From: Bacillus timonensis
GTDB lineage: Bacteria > Bacillota > Bacilli > Bacillales > Bacillaceae_L
Direction: 5' to 3'
Assembly: GCA_020171895.1 (NCBI GenBank)
Contig: JAIVAN010000009.1
Location: 186,001 to 250,000, forward strand
Length of the DNA stretch: 64,000 bases
Shown here: positions 18,766 to 29,541 of the stretch, piece after piece
Layout: each line of letters starts with the position of its first letter
Position numbering within the stretch: position 1 is the first letter of the stretch
Translations under genes and position numbers: made by a program
The notes under the pieces: model-generated
Told to the model about the DNA's origin: nothing
The model's database searches: none
What the model saw: only the letters and a program-made list of their open reading frames with translations

Positions 18766-19482
18766 GTGGTTACAATTCGTATAAATAAGTTTATAAGTGA
18801 AGCAGGAAATACTTCGAGACGAGGTGCAGACCGGTTAATAAGTGAAGGTCGAGTCAAGATTAATGGTAAGATTGCGAAGATAGGTAGTCAGGTTCAGCCT
18901 GGTGATGAGGTACTTGTGAATGGTAATCGCATTCGTGTCGCAAGAAATAATGTCTATATTGCATTAAATAAACCAGTAGGAATTACAAGTACAACGGAAA
19001 AAAATGTGAAGGGGAATATTATTGACCTTGTCAATCATCCATTACGTATATTTAATATTGGTCGTCTTGATAAGGATTCTGATGGTTTAATCCTTCTTAC
19101 AAATGATGGAGATATTGTTAATGAGATATTGCGCGCTGAGAATAAACACGAGAAAGAATACATTGTTACTGTTGATAAGCCCATTACTGCTGAATTTGTA
19201 AAGAAAATGTCAGAGGGAGTAAAGATATTAGGAACAAAAACTCTTCCTTGTAAAGTTACTCAGCTTTCTAAATTTGAGTTTCAAATCATTTTAACGCAAG
19301 GTTTAAACAGACAAATTCGTCGAATGTGTGGAGAATTAGGCTATGAAGTATTGCGCCTTCAACGAACGAGAATTATGAACATACACCTTGGAAATCTTCC
19401 TGTTGGACAATGGCGAGATTTAACTAAAAAAGAAAAAACGAAACTATTCCAAGAGCTTAACTATGAGCCAAAGGAATGGTAG
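18766..19482 (+). CDS. rluF: 23S rRNA pseudouridine synthase, RluF-like
   Basis: The 238-residue protein has an N-terminal S4 RNA-binding domain ([21 protein letters not shown]) written here in two parts as INKFISEAG and SRRGADRLI. The RsuA/RluF-type catalytic domain follows, with [17 protein letters not shown] containing the catalytic Asp. The [17 protein letters not shown] motif is typical of RluB/E/F enzymes. It modifies a uridine in 23S rRNA. A GTG start at 18766 is the best available; a TATAAT at 18683-18688 may be its promoter. Confidence 0.88.
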   Translation: MVTIRINKFISEAGNTSRRGADRLISEGRVKINGKIAKIGSQVQPGDEVLVNGNRIRVARNNVYIALNKPVGITSTTEKNVKGNIIDLVNHPLRIFNIGRLDKDSDGLILLTNDGDIVNEILRAENKHEKEYIVTVDKPITAEFVKKMSEGVKILGTKTLPCKVTQLSKFEFQIILTQGLNRQIRRMCGELGYEVLRLQRTRIMNIHLGNLPVGQWRDLTKKEKTKLFQELNYEPKEW

Positions 19483-19487
19483 AAAAG

Positions 19488-19528
19488 AAAGCTATGCTTT
19501 TTTCAATTATGAAGAGCATAGCTTTTTT
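19488..19528 (+). terminator. Intrinsic terminator after rluF
   Basis: AAAGCTATGC (19488-19497) pairs with GCATAGCTTT (19516-19525) and is followed by T residues, directly after the rluF stop codon. Confidence 0.85.
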
Positions 19529-19634
19529 CTTATATATCATCCTTTGATACTGAATCGGCATAGAACGAAGTCGTAGATTGTTTTGTTCAATTTCTTACGA
19601 TTCCATTAGGCTCAAAATACAACAGTTCAACTTA

Positions 19635-20309
19635 CTATTTTTTCTGTGCTGCTCGGTATAGATCACGACTTTTATATCCCTCTGTCATGATCGCTTTCAT
19701 CTCTTCACGACGTTTTTCTCGTGTCTTTTCTTGCTTCGCACTGTATACAAATCTTGCCCAGTCTTTTCGATAGCCTGGTGTTAAGGATTGGTAAAAAGTA
19801 AGTAACTCAGGTGTACCTTTAAGATCCTGTTCTATTGACGGGATAAGTTCAATATAATCATCCACACACTGGCTCGGTTTTGTTGAAGGCTTATTCTTAT
19901 TTTTAGCGTCATCTTTAAGACCTACAATGGTAAAGACTTCGTCTAATCCCACCATTCTAGCAAACTTGATGGTACTTGCCCCAACATAACCTTCACTATC
20001 CGTACCCAATCCTTCTAATAAACTATCTCGATGGATAAATGTATCGTACTTTTTGTTTCCTTTTTTCGGATACGCTAAGAATATATAGCCGTTTTTATCA
20101 AGAAGATTGTTTTCAATGATTCTGTTTACAACTCTCTTTAGTTCCTCCATGTCAAAAACAAAAGCAAAAATAAGGTCGTATTTACCTTCTTTTAACTCTG
20201 TATCGTATCCAGAAAGCTCTTGTAAATAATCCTGTTCTTTTGGCATATGTAATACCGCTATTTTTTTGTACTTTGTCAAATTGAGTTTCTCGACGATTGT
20301 TTTACTCAT
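19635..20309 (-). CDS. YdeI/OmpD-associated family protein
   Basis: The 224-residue protein has a Rossmann-like N-terminal half (KKIAVLHMPKEQDYL, then YDLIFAFVFDMEE). Its C-terminal YdeI-type segment contains FYQSLTPGYRKDWARFV and EKTREKRREEMKAIM. That C-terminal motif is common to the YdeI/OmpD-associated group, whose biochemical role is not established. It appears to be a single-gene unit. I cannot say more about its function. Confidence 0.7.
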   Translation of the reverse strand: MSKTIVEKLNLTKYKKIAVLHMPKEQDYLQELSGYDTELKEGKYDLIFAFVFDMEELKRVVNRIIENNLLDKNGYIFLAYPKKGNKKYDTFIHRDSLLEGLGTDSEGYVGASTIKFARMVGLDEVFTIVGLKDDAKNKNKPSTKPSQCVDDYIELIPSIEQDLKGTPELLTFYQSLTPGYRKDWARFVYSAKQEKTREKRREEMKAIMTEGYKSRDLYRAAQKK

Positions 20310-20430
20310 GTTCTTACACTCCTCTCTATGTAACCTTGTTTACACTTTGTTTCTTCTCATCTATTAACCAATATTAGTGTATCATTAGAATCCTATTTCT
20401 ATAAGTAGGTTGTTAGTAAATGTGTGTGAT

Positions 20431-21246
20431 TTATTGTTCGGAAGTTCGGATACTTTGATTAACATTACAACCAACCTGTTCACACTCAATCATCATACTT
20501 CTTATCTCACTACTCATCCTAGGATTTACTTGGTATACAGATTCTAGATAGTCTAAGATCCTTAATGCTGATTTTGGAGTATGTTCATATCCTTGTAACA
20601 TTCCACTCAATTTTTCAGCAAGGCTAGGAAATCTTTTCTCAACTCTTCTTTCGATTGAAAACTGATCAGGAAGATGATTTTCTTCCTTTTCAAGCAGGTG
20701 TAGCACAGTTAGGATATTGTTTAATGCATAACCTTCAATAAACCGTAGTGCTGACAATTTCTCTCCTCTTGCATACCTGCATAACCCAACATACAGGTTT
20801 GTTAATGCTTCATTGATTGAAAAATCGAGAGAATTCTTTTGGAGATACGTAGGAAGATTCTTATTAACAGGGATATCAACGTTGCCAAGAGATGAGCATT
20901 TCCAAACAATTCGACCTCCTGAATATGATATGTTTTCTAATTCATTTTCTTCAAATACCGCAAATTCCCCATAAACTCCATCTTCAAATAATACTTTGTA
21001 ACCAACATTCGTGTTTTGAAATGCATAAGCTAGTAAGTAAGCACTCTGTAACCAATCTAGCTTTTTAAGAAATCGTTCTTTGTAGCCCTTTTTTACAATG
21101 ACGAAAAAATCGAGGTCAGAATATTCATCTAATCGTTCAAGTTCAACGCCAACTGAACCAAGACCTAATAAAAGCAATGCACCTTTTGACTTCTCCAAGC
21201 TTAGTCCAATATCATCTAACCTTCTCACTAAAAGCTCTTTTCTCAT
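20431..21246 (-). CDS. Nucleotidyltransferase-fold protein
   Basis: The 271-residue protein has the polymerase-beta-type nucleotidyltransferase motif GLGSVGVELERLDEYSDLDF, with the GS pair and the Asp-x-Asp metal ligands. A helical C-terminal half follows, with an LRFIEGYALNNIL stretch. This layout is found in aminoglycoside adenylyltransferases and MNT-type antitoxins, but no HEPN partner is adjacent. It starts after an AGGAGGAG ribosome site. The substrate is unknown. Confidence 0.7.
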   Translation of the reverse strand: MRKELLVRRLDDIGLSLEKSKGALLLLGLGSVGVELERLDEYSDLDFFVIVKKGYKERFLKKLDWLQSAYLLAYAFQNTNVGYKVLFEDGVYGEFAVFEENELENISYSGGRIVWKCSSLGNVDIPVNKNLPTYLQKNSLDFSINEALTNLYVGLCRYARGEKLSALRFIEGYALNNILTVLHLLEKEENHLPDQFSIERRVEKRFPSLAEKLSGMLQGYEHTPKSALRILDYLESVYQVNPRMSSEIRSMMIECEQVGCNVNQSIRTSEQ

Positions 21247-21269
21247 AGATTCTCCTCCTTTTAAATAGA

Positions 21270-21309
21270 AAAAGGCTCAACCTCTGTTTTCCAACAAGGT
21301 TGAACCCGA
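21270..21309 (-). terminator. Intrinsic terminator after the SNF2 gene
   Basis: GGCTCAACCT pairs with AGGTTGAACCC across a 13-base loop. On the minus strand it ends in a T-run, in the gap between the SNF2 gene and the nucleotidyltransferase gene. Confidence 0.7.
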
Positions 21310-21485
21310 AAGTTTCATTGCCTTCAATTTTTCTTTTAACGGTTAACATTTAGTTACCCTTTAAATACTAGTTCTAAAGTGTTTTCTCTTCCTCTTAGAA
21401 TAAAAAAGGATGATAAAGGATTTTACCTAGACCTATATAAAATATATTATATTACACTCACTAATATTCTTAAACCTTCTTATAT

Positions 21486-24400
21486 TTAATCATACGGTCC
21501 TTTTAACATTAGTATGTCACGAATATCTTCTTCCGTAAGTGAACTAGGAACCTTACCATCTGATTCAATCACTTCTTCAACTAAATGTCTCTTTTTCTCT
21601 TGTAGCTCATCTATTTTTTCTTCAATTGTGCCTCGTGCGACGAGCTTTATGACTTCTACTTTTTTCCTCTGTCCAATCCGATGAGCTCGATCTGCTGCTT
21701 GTTCTTCGACGGCGGGATTCCACCAAATGTCATATAGAACCACTGTATCAGCGCCTGTCAGATTAAGTCCTGTTCCACCTGCCTTCAAGGAGATGAGAAA
21801 TAGACTACGTTCACCTTCATTAAAACGAGAACAAATTTTCACCCGCTCTTCTGGTCTAGTTTGTCCATCAAGGTAGAAAAAAGGTAGCCCTTGAACAGAT
21901 AATTCCCTCCCTATAATCTCAAGCATTTTTGTAAACTGCGAGAAAATCAACACTCTTCTCCCGGTTAGCATTGCTTCATCTACAATCTGCAGCAGTTGTT
22001 CAAATTTCGCTGAACTCCCTTTATAGCCATCTACAAACAAAGATGGGTGGCAACATATTTGCCGTAACCTAGTCAAACCAGCCAAGATTTTAATGCGATT
22101 TTTCCTAAGGGTATCTTTGTCGAGATGCTTAAGTGTATCGTGTCTTAGTTTCGCTAAATAGGCAGCGTATAACTTCTTTTGCTCAGGAAGAAGTTCACTC
22201 GATTCGGTCATTTCAATTTTTTTAGGCAGTTCCTCAAGGACGTCCTCTTTCAATCTACGGAGTAAAAACGGACGGATTCTTCGAGCAATGGTTTTCCGTG
22301 AAAGATGACTATACTCTTTAAGACTATGGAATAGTTCAGGAAAAACCACATGAAAGATCGCCCACAGTTCCTCTAATGAATTTTCTATTGGGGTCCCTGT
22401 AAGAGCAAATCGATAGTCTGCTTGTATCTTTTTAACAGCTCTTGAAGTTTGGGTAACAGGATTTTTAAATGCCTGTGCTTCATCAAAAAACACCGCGTGA
22501 AAGGTTTGTTTTTCAAACCAATGGATATCTTTCCTTAACAATGGATAGGAGGTGATAACAACATCAATATTCATTAAATGTTGCTGCAGTTTTACTCTTT
22601 CTGTTTTATTACCATCCATCACAATAGACTCGATTTGTGAAGCAAACTTCATGAGTTCATGAAGCCAGTTATAGGTCAAAGATGATGGACATACAATGAG
22701 CACTGGTGTCTTGCTTTGACGGATTGTAGATAGCTCAGATAATATGAAAGCTATACTTTGCAATGTTTTTCCAAGCCCCATATCATCTGCTAAAATCCCT
22801 CCAAAACCATAACTAGCAAGTGTCTTCATCCATTTATACCCATGCTTTTGATAGTCTCTTAAAATAGAATCTACCTCTTGCGGTATTTCAACATTCATAC
22901 CAGCTGGGTTACGAATCTGTTCTAAAAACTGAAGGAATGATTCCTCTAACGTGTAGGCCGGATTATCGTCTACAGAATCAAGAAACTTAAATCCTTTCAC
23001 CACCGGTACATTTAATCCTTCTAAAAGGTCTTCATATTCACCGCCTACTTCATTCATAAAACGATTCATTTCCTCAAACTCCCTTGTCTCTAAAGAAAGG
23101 AGCGATCCGTTTCGCAAACGATAATACTTTCGTTTTTCTTCTAATGCCTGCAGAATTTCTTTAATTTGTCTTTCCGGTATTCCATCCATTTCAAATTTGA
23201 ATTCAAGCCAGTTCGTCCGTTCCTTTTTCACCTTCACTCTAATTTTCGGATGGGTACTTCCTCGGAATAGTCGGTTTCTAACTGCTGTCGTTGCATAAAT
23301 TTGAACATTTTTTTGAAGCTTTGGAACAGTGTTGTACAGAAAGTTGTACTCAAGTTCTTCATTGTGTAAAAAATAGCCACTTTCCGTTTTTGAGAATAAA
23401 CTCTCCTCCATCAATTCCAGAATTGCTTGCTCTTTCTCCACGTCCCTAATAAGCAAGGTACTTAAGGTAGGACCATTATTTTCTAATGGGTTAATGACTA
23501 CATGTTCATAATGGAACTCTAGGCCTGCAAGTAGACGAGCTTTTACCCGATCTAAATAGAGCTTTGCAACTAATTTTATTTTGCCCAGTTGCTTCGATAC
23601 AGAGTGATCTATATGAACCGTACCAAGTCTTTTTAAGCCAGGGACCACCTTTTCTAAGAAAATATCCTTTTGTTCCCTCGGAACCACCAATTCTTGCTTA
23701 GAGGAATTATCTAGCATCTGTTTTACATCTGAAAGACGGTTACAATCCTCACCTTTCATCTGTATTAGAGTTCCTTCTGAAAGAACCGTACGATATTCAG
23801 GTACTACAACGATTGATTCCAGCCCTTTAACCTTCAAATAATAGTCTTCAGAGTCCTCACCGCTAGTGAGGTGAAACTGTATAGGAGGTAAGTCGTCTGA
23901 CAAACACAAACCATCATAGTAATATCCTCCATATGCAAGATTGACCTTTGCACTATTTTGAAGTAAAGGTAAAAGCTCTTCCCAATTAGAAGGAGGAATT
24001 AGTAGAAGATGAGTTGTTCTATTAATTGTATCTACATGCTCAGTTTGAGAATTGACGTACATTTTTTCATCCTGAACAACTTGAACAAGCTTCCCAATCA
24101 CCTTATCTGCATGTTCTTCAAAACAATGAATGCTAGGGTCATAGGTAAAGGTTGTAGAAAGTTGACTAGATTTCCTTGCTTTTACTTTCTCAAGAAAGTC
24201 TCGAATATGTTCAACTTTGTTTTTACCAACCGAAATTTCTATAGCAAACATACAGATGCCTTTTCCCATTTGGATAGGTCTACATGTAAATTCTGCTTCA
24301 ATTACCTGCCTATCTTCAAAGTGAAGTTGATGCGCACTTGAACGGGGAGATTTATGATTAAAAATCTCCAAAAACTCTTTGCTCAGCGATTGATTTGCCG

Positions 24401-24728
24401 TTTTTCCCAACGGATTACTTCTCGAAGGGATAACTGTTGTTCCTTTATTCTGTTGGTCATAAATAGCTAGCAAAACAGCTGCAATATGCTGACAATCTTT
24501 ACGGAAGGAAGCAAGCTTTGGGCAACTGCATTCTGTTAGGATTTCACCTCTATCATCACTTTTAATCGTGACAAAAAATTCTTCCATTGCTGAAACAATT
24601 GCTTTACACTCATACTGACTATATTGCTCAATGGTTACCTTATTGGCACGATAAAAAGAGTCCCCTCTTTTAAAGGAGACTGTACCGCACATATTTTTGA
24701 TGATTTTATCATTCAATTTCATATTCAA
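21486..24728 (-). CDS. SWIM zinc-finger SNF2-family helicase (YwqA-like)
   Basis: The 1080-residue protein has an N-terminal SWIM zinc finger (C67, C69, C79, H81). A long middle region follows, then a SNF2 ATPase core with Walker A ILADDMGLGKTLQ, a DEAQ box (FFDEAQAFKN), LTGTPIENSLEELW and the C-terminal motif ADRAHRIGQ. It is a DNA translocase; the bacterial role of this group is not well defined. It lies near an exopolysaccharide kinase locus, as ywqA does in B. subtilis. An upstream AAGGAG site fits the start. Confidence 0.9.
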   Translation of the reverse strand: MNMKLNDKIIKNMCGTVSFKRGDSFYRANKVTIEQYSQYECKAIVSAMEEFFVTIKSDDRGEILTECSCPKLASFRKDCQHIAAVLLAIYDQQNKGTTVIPSRSNPLGKTANQSLSKEFLEIFNHKSPRSSAHQLHFEDRQVIEAEFTCRPIQMGKGICMFAIEISVGKNKVEHIRDFLEKVKARKSSQLSTTFTYDPSIHCFEEHADKVIGKLVQVVQDEKMYVNSQTEHVDTINRTTHLLLIPPSNWEELLPLLQNSAKVNLAYGGYYYDGLCLSDDLPPIQFHLTSGEDSEDYYLKVKGLESIVVVPEYRTVLSEGTLIQMKGEDCNRLSDVKQMLDNSSKQELVVPREQKDIFLEKVVPGLKRLGTVHIDHSVSKQLGKIKLVAKLYLDRVKARLLAGLEFHYEHVVINPLENNGPTLSTLLIRDVEKEQAILELMEESLFSKTESGYFLHNEELEYNFLYNTVPKLQKNVQIYATTAVRNRLFRGSTHPKIRVKVKKERTNWLEFKFEMDGIPERQIKEILQALEEKRKYYRLRNGSLLSLETREFEEMNRFMNEVGGEYEDLLEGLNVPVVKGFKFLDSVDDNPAYTLEESFLQFLEQIRNPAGMNVEIPQEVDSILRDYQKHGYKWMKTLASYGFGGILADDMGLGKTLQSIAFILSELSTIRQSKTPVLIVCPSSLTYNWLHELMKFASQIESIVMDGNKTERVKLQQHLMNIDVVITSYPLLRKDIHWFEKQTFHAVFFDEAQAFKNPVTQTSRAVKKIQADYRFALTGTPIENSLEELWAIFHVVFPELFHSLKEYSHLSRKTIARRIRPFLLRRLKEDVLEELPKKIEMTESSELLPEQKKLYAAYLAKLRHDTLKHLDKDTLRKNRIKILAGLTRLRQICCHPSLFVDGYKGSSAKFEQLLQIVDEAMLTGRRVLIFSQFTKMLEIIGRELSVQGLPFFYLDGQTRPEERVKICSRFNEGERSLFLISLKAGGTGLNLTGADTVVLYDIWWNPAVEEQAADRAHRIGQRKKVEVIKLVARGTIEEKIDELQEKKRHLVEEVIESDGKVPSSLTEEDIRDILMLKGPYD

Positions 24729-24791
24729 GGGCCTTGGACTCCTTTCATTGAGGATACTTTTGGCGTTTTTATATGAATTAAGTATATTATC

Positions 24792-25670
24792 CTATTTCCC
24801 GAATCGTTTGCGATATCCACATTTTCGACATAGTTCTTCTACTGCCATCCTACGGGAAAAACCATCGACTATTCTCTTTGCCCTGTCACCTTCAATAATT
24901 GTAGAAAAAGAAGAATCATTGATATTGCCTAGATTAATGACACCTTCTCCATCTAAACAACAAGGAATAACCGTTCCATTTGCTAATATACCTGCTTGAT
25001 TTCTAAGACCATGACAGAACCCTTTTCCATCATCCTCTTCCTCATGTAAGGCAGGCCACTGAAATTCATAATCCTGATTAATAAAAATGCGATCGGCCAG
25101 TTTTACACCACTTCCTGGTACGACCTTTTCCTCAATCTTATAATCTAAATCAAACTCTTTTTCAATGATTTCTAGTAGTTGACGGTTGCGTTGTCTCTCA
25201 ATATTTGTCACATTGTCTTGGGTAAGATTCCAAAGTCTAAGAGAAACAACTAAATCAGACTGACTTGTAGCTTCTTTTATAAACGAAAGAATACTCTTTA
25301 CATAGCCTTCCTTATCAACAGAACCAGCATGACCATCAAAGCTATGAAGTGAAAAATTCATTTGCCTTAGTGCTGGTTTATTAAGCAACTTATGCTTATT
25401 CTTATGAATTAACGTGCCGTTTGTTGTGATGTTCACTTTAAATCCTTTTTCATGACTTAAATCTAACAACTGGTCTATTTTAGGGTGTAATAATGGTTCA
25501 CCCTTTACATGTAAATAAATAAAATCTGTATGAGGCTTAATTTGGTCTAATCTCTTAGAAAAATCCTCAACCGAAATAAATTGTTTCTGACGTTCTGTTG
25601 GGGGACAGAAGCTGCAAGCAAGATTACAAATACTCGTAATCTCTAAATAAAACTTCTTAAACTTTTTCAA
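24792..25670 (-). CDS. Radical SAM protein with SPASM-like C-terminus
   Basis: The 292-residue protein has the radical-SAM cluster motif C15-x3-C19-x2-C22 (CNLACSFC) near the N-terminus. Its C-terminal half has further cysteines (GFCHGLRNQAG, VIPCCLDGEG, LCRKCGYRK) as in SPASM domains that bind extra iron-sulfur clusters. Such enzymes modify peptides, sugars or cofactors. No precursor peptide gene was noticed next to it. It lies 63 bp upstream of the SNF2 gene on the same strand. Confidence 0.82.
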   Translation of the reverse strand: MKKFKKFYLEITSICNLACSFCPPTERQKQFISVEDFSKRLDQIKPHTDFIYLHVKGEPLLHPKIDQLLDLSHEKGFKVNITTNGTLIHKNKHKLLNKPALRQMNFSLHSFDGHAGSVDKEGYVKSILSFIKEATSQSDLVVSLRLWNLTQDNVTNIERQRNRQLLEIIEKEFDLDYKIEEKVVPGSGVKLADRIFINQDYEFQWPALHEEEDDGKGFCHGLRNQAGILANGTVIPCCLDGEGVINLGNINDSSFSTIIEGDRAKRIVDGFSRRMAVEELCRKCGYRKRFGK

Positions 25671-25783
25671 CCTTATTCCTCACTTCTATCGCTACTTAGA
25701 ACAGAAAAAATAGTGTTCTACTTCTATTAGAGCACACTTTACCATTGATGGAAATATGCTTATTCAAGGAAATATAGGCTAAA

Positions 25784-26719
25784 TTACCAACCAAGCTGAG
25801 CGTCTTTTAAATCTTTTTCCCATAGTTCTTTTAACTCTTTTATCATTTCTCCAGATAAACTACCTTCTGAAGCAGAGATGTTTTGGTTTAGTTGTTGACT
25901 ATTTCTTACTCCTGGAATAATCGTAGATACTTCTGTATATGAAAGAATAAACTGTAATGCAGCTTGCACCATAGGAACCTTATTTCCTACAATCCGACGA
26001 ACTTTCTCTACTAATTTTGCTCTTTTTTCAATTTCTTCTATACTCCATCTGCTTCTAATACCACTAAATCTACTCTCTGCGTCATATTTTCCTGTTAGCC
26101 AACCTGAATCAAAAGGAATTTTAGCTATAATACCAATTCCCTTATCATGAGCAGATTTTATCGCTGAGGCTGGCTCTTGATAAAAAATATTAAACATTAC
26201 TTCAATCACCTGACTTTGCGAGTGATTCAAAAGTTCCAGCATCTCTTTACTTGTATCAACAGAAGCCCCATAAGCTCTAATTTTCCCTTGTACTTTTAGC
26301 TTTTCTAATACTTCCATTTGTGGACTATTCGCATTTAAACAAGTAAACGGAGGATTATGTAGCAAAAGACTATCAAGATAGTCTGTGTTTAATCTTCTCA
26401 AACTATCTTCCACCGATAAGACTAATCTATCAGGCTCAAAGTTTTGCTCATCATTGGAGTGATGTCCACATTTACTACTAATAACTACTTGCTCCCTTTT
26501 TCCTTGAAAAGCTTTTCCAAGCAATTCTTCACTTTTTCCAAGTCCATAGTTAGGTGCTGTATCAAAAAAATTACATCCTTTGTCAACTGCCTTATGGACC
26601 AAATAGATAGCTTTATCATCCGTCATTTTTCCCCAATCTCTTTCATTCCCCAGTTGCCATGCCCCAAACCCAATTTCAGATACCTCTAATCCTGTATTTC
26701 CTAAGCTGCGCTTCTTCAT
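25784..26719 (-). CDS. Aldo/keto reductase
   Basis: The protein starts KKRSLGNTGLEVSEIGFGAW and shows FFDTAPNYGLGKSEELLG with the catalytic Asp and Tyr, SSKCGH with the catalytic Lys region, and LLHNPP. It is an NADPH-dependent aldo/keto reductase, TIM-barrel fold. I prefer the ATG at 26719 because a GAGGTTG site precedes it and the 311-residue product has the normal start; an upstream in-frame start at 26734 is possible. The physiological substrate is unknown. Confidence 0.88.
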   Translation of the reverse strand: MKKRSLGNTGLEVSEIGFGAWQLGNERDWGKMTDDKAIYLVHKAVDKGCNFFDTAPNYGLGKSEELLGKAFQGKREQVVISSKCGHHSNDEQNFEPDRLVLSVEDSLRRLNTDYLDSLLLHNPPFTCLNANSPQMEVLEKLKVQGKIRAYGASVDTSKEMLELLNHSQSQVIEVMFNIFYQEPASAIKSAHDKGIGIIAKIPFDSGWLTGKYDAESRFSGIRSRWSIEEIEKRAKLVEKVRRIVGNKVPMVQAALQFILSYTEVSTIIPGVRNSQQLNQNISASEGSLSGEMIKELKELWEKDLKDAQLGW

Positions 26720-26734
26720 CGTTTTCAACCTCAA

Positions 26735-27068
26735 ATCTTTTATATATCCTTCATTTTATCGTTTTGTTTAGTCCATTACAAAATGAATGTACTTAATACT
26801 ACTGTATACATTTATCCATAAATTTAAGGTTCAATTTTTTTTGATAGCGAACTTTCCTAAATGGATATACATACTTAAAAACGAACACGAAAATCACGGT
26901 TATAAAAAGTGAAACAAACAAAAATTTCATCCTTTACCTTGCTAAAAAAAAACAGATTACTTAACACAAGAAACATAGTAAACTAATATCGGTATCATTT
27001 CCAAAAATACCTAATTAAAATGAAGGACTAATACGAGACTTTATTTCACAGCAGGGGAGCTCTTACTT
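26735..27068. other. Divergent intergenic region
   Basis: This 334-bp AT-rich gap separates the divergent aldo/keto reductase and GGDEF-EAL genes. Apart from the promoter at 26961-26989 I see no gene or repeat in it. Confidence 0.5.
26961..26989 (+). promoter_or_regulatory. Sigma-A type promoter for the GGDEF-EAL gene
   Basis: TTAACA (26961-26966) and TAATAT (26984-26989) are separated by 17 bp, about 80 bp before the ATG. Confidence 0.5.
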
Positions 27069-29414
27069 ATGTCAGCCCAAAGGAAAAGACTTAAAATAAA
27101 TTATCAAATTATGATCATTGCAGTCCTTATATTTATTTTACCGTTATCTATCATAGGTTACTATTTTTATCACACAACAATTGATGGAATGAGAAAAATA
27201 GGTGACGAGAGAGTAGCTACTTCTGTGGAAATTGCTCAAAGTTTATTAGATGACAATGGAAAGAATCTACTATCTATTACAAAATCTAATTCAAACTGGG
27301 AAGAATTTAGGGTTGCGATAAAAGAAAACAACATACCTTGGATTAACGTGAATGTTGATGAAAATATAACCTCTGTTTCGGTTCTTGATTTTATTATGAC
27401 AACTGACAATCATGGAAGAATACTCTCAACAGCTGAAGACATTGAAAACATAACAAGTGAGATTCACGTAGAAAAAATAGTAAAGAAGTTAGAAAATGAG
27501 AGCGAATTTTATGGCCTCATTGACACTTCAAAAGGCTTAGCATTTATAGCGGTGGCGAAAGTAACAAGTGAGGATGGTTTAGCTTCTCCAACAGGCAACT
27601 TGATATTTGGTAGTTTGCTAAATAAAGAAACGTTTCAATATATGGAAGAAACATTACAGGTAAACTTAGGGATTATTAATAGTCATAACAAAATACTAGC
27701 TTCTAGTAAGCATATTAACTTAGATACGTTTTCAAAGCATAAGTTGAAGGAAAAAAGTGAGATTTCTCGTGAAACGGTTCTAGAAGAAAACACCATCATT
27801 GTTCACGCTAGTAAACAAATCGTAGACATTTCAAATGATCCTATTGGATTAATCTATATTGAATATCCTCTAAAAACGAGTACAAATGTAATCAATAACT
27901 TAAAACATATGAGCATCTCAGCTTTAATGATCATCATTACACTGTTATTTATTTTAACGTTTATTTTACAACGAAGAATATTGCTGCCTCTTAGACATTT
28001 TACATTAGCATTAGAACAAGTAGCTTCCGGTTCTTCCATAAAAGAAATTCCAACTCATATCGTTAGTCATGCGGATACTAATATTTTACAGCTTTTTGAC
28101 CAACTTCATAGACTTTCCTTTTACGACTATTTAACAGACCTTCCTAATCGTCGTTCTTCTTCAAATCATCTTACTCAGATTCTAAAAAGAGCAAGTGAAA
28201 AGAAAGAGAAAGTAGCCGTTATTTATTTAGATTTAGATCGATTTAAAAACATCAATGATAGTCTTGGACATCATACAGGAGACGAACTATTAAAAATTGT
28301 TGCCAAGCGTTTAATTCGTATTGTTGCGGATAAGGGAATAGTCGCAAGGTTAGGAGGAGACGAATTTACCATCATTTTATCAAACATAGAAAGTATGGAT
28401 GAGGTTAAACAAGTTGCTGAGAGTATTTCTGTTTCTTTTTCAGAGCCATTAATCGTTGCTGACTATGATTTATTTGTCACTTCTAGTATGGGAATCAGTA
28501 TTTTTCCGAATGATGGACAAACAGCGGAGACCCTCTTCATGAATGCAGATGTCGCAATGTACCGAGCAAAAGAACAAGGAAGAAACAAATATCAATTTTA
28601 CAACTCAAATATGAATTCAACTTTAATTGATAAACTAAAAATAGAAACTGCACTCCAAAAGGCTATTGATAATAATGAATTGTTTCTCACCTATCAACCT
28701 AAAATTCATACAGAAACGAACGAAATAATTGGTATGGAAGCACTCATTCGATGGCTTCATCCTAACTTGGGTATCATAGGACCAAATGATTTTATACCTA
28801 TTGCTGAAGAAACAGGTTTGATTAACTCTATTGGAAAATGGGTTTTAACAACTGCTTGTACCCAAAATAAGATGTGGCAAGAGCAAGGAATGCCAAATTT
28901 GAAGGTTGCAGTTAATATATCTGCTAGGCAATTTCAGCACGAGGACTTTATAGAGACAATTTCAAGCATATTAATTGAAACTGGGCTAGATCCGAAATGG
29001 TTAGAAATTGAAATAACAGAAAGCACTGTCATGAATTATGCGGATGATACCATTAAAATACTTTATGAATTAGAAAAAATGGGTGTATCTGTATCCATTG
29101 ACGATTTCGGAACAGGATATTCTTCTTTAAGTTATTTAAAGCTATTTCCCATCAAGAGTTTAAAGATTGATCGTTCATTTATTAAAGATATCGAAAGCAA
29201 TACAGGTGATCTTGCCATTGCTAAATCAGTCATAACCCTAGGACATGCGTTAAACTTTGAAGTTGTAGCTGAGGGTGTAGAAAATCCACAACACTATGAC
29301 ATATTAAAAAATTTAAATTGTGACATATCTCAAGGATATTATCATAGTCCACCAGTAACGGCAGATATATTTGAAAAAATGTTAAAAGAAAAAAATACAA
29401 GAGTATCAGATTGA
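27069..29414 (+). CDS. CHASE4-GGDEF-EAL membrane c-di-GMP enzyme
   Basis: The 781-residue protein has a membrane helix (about 15-35), an extracellular CHASE4-type sensor, a second helix (about 278-298), then GGDEF (intact RLGGDEFTIIL) and EAL domains. EAL catalytic motifs are present: EALIRW, NISARQF, EITES, DDFGTGYSSL and EGVEN. The stretch before GGDEF reads IVADKGIVARL, so the usual RxxD inhibitory site is not at its normal place. It may make or, more likely given the complete EAL set, degrade c-di-GMP. It lies about 1.7 kb upstream of a pel locus with a c-di-GMP receptor. Confidence 0.92.
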   Translation: MSAQRKRLKINYQIMIIAVLIFILPLSIIGYYFYHTTIDGMRKIGDERVATSVEIAQSLLDDNGKNLLSITKSNSNWEEFRVAIKENNIPWINVNVDENITSVSVLDFIMTTDNHGRILSTAEDIENITSEIHVEKIVKKLENESEFYGLIDTSKGLAFIAVAKVTSEDGLASPTGNLIFGSLLNKETFQYMEETLQVNLGIINSHNKILASSKHINLDTFSKHKLKEKSEISRETVLEENTIIVHASKQIVDISNDPIGLIYIEYPLKTSTNVINNLKHMSISALMIIITLLFILTFILQRRILLPLRHFTLALEQVASGSSIKEIPTHIVSHADTNILQLFDQLHRLSFYDYLTDLPNRRSSSNHLTQILKRASEKKEKVAVIYLDLDRFKNINDSLGHHTGDELLKIVAKRLIRIVADKGIVARLGGDEFTIILSNIESMDEVKQVAESISVSFSEPLIVADYDLFVTSSMGISIFPNDGQTAETLFMNADVAMYRAKEQGRNKYQFYNSNMNSTLIDKLKIETALQKAIDNNELFLTYQPKIHTETNEIIGMEALIRWLHPNLGIIGPNDFIPIAEETGLINSIGKWVLTTACTQNKMWQEQGMPNLKVAVNISARQFQHEDFIETISSILIETGLDPKWLEIEITESTVMNYADDTIKILYELEKMGVSVSIDDFGTGYSSLSYLKLFPIKSLKIDRSFIKDIESNTGDLAIAKSVITLGHALNFEVVAEGVENPQHYDILKNLNCDISQGYYHSPPVTADIFEKMLKEKNTRVSD

Positions 29415-29541
29415 TAAAATATTCTTTAAATAGGCTGGTACTTGAAACCTCATGGTGAAAAAACAGCTAGAAAACAAGAGGTAAACTTTTATTTTTTAGC
29501 CTTTAAGAGTTTATATGTAAGATATAGAAGGGAGTAATTTC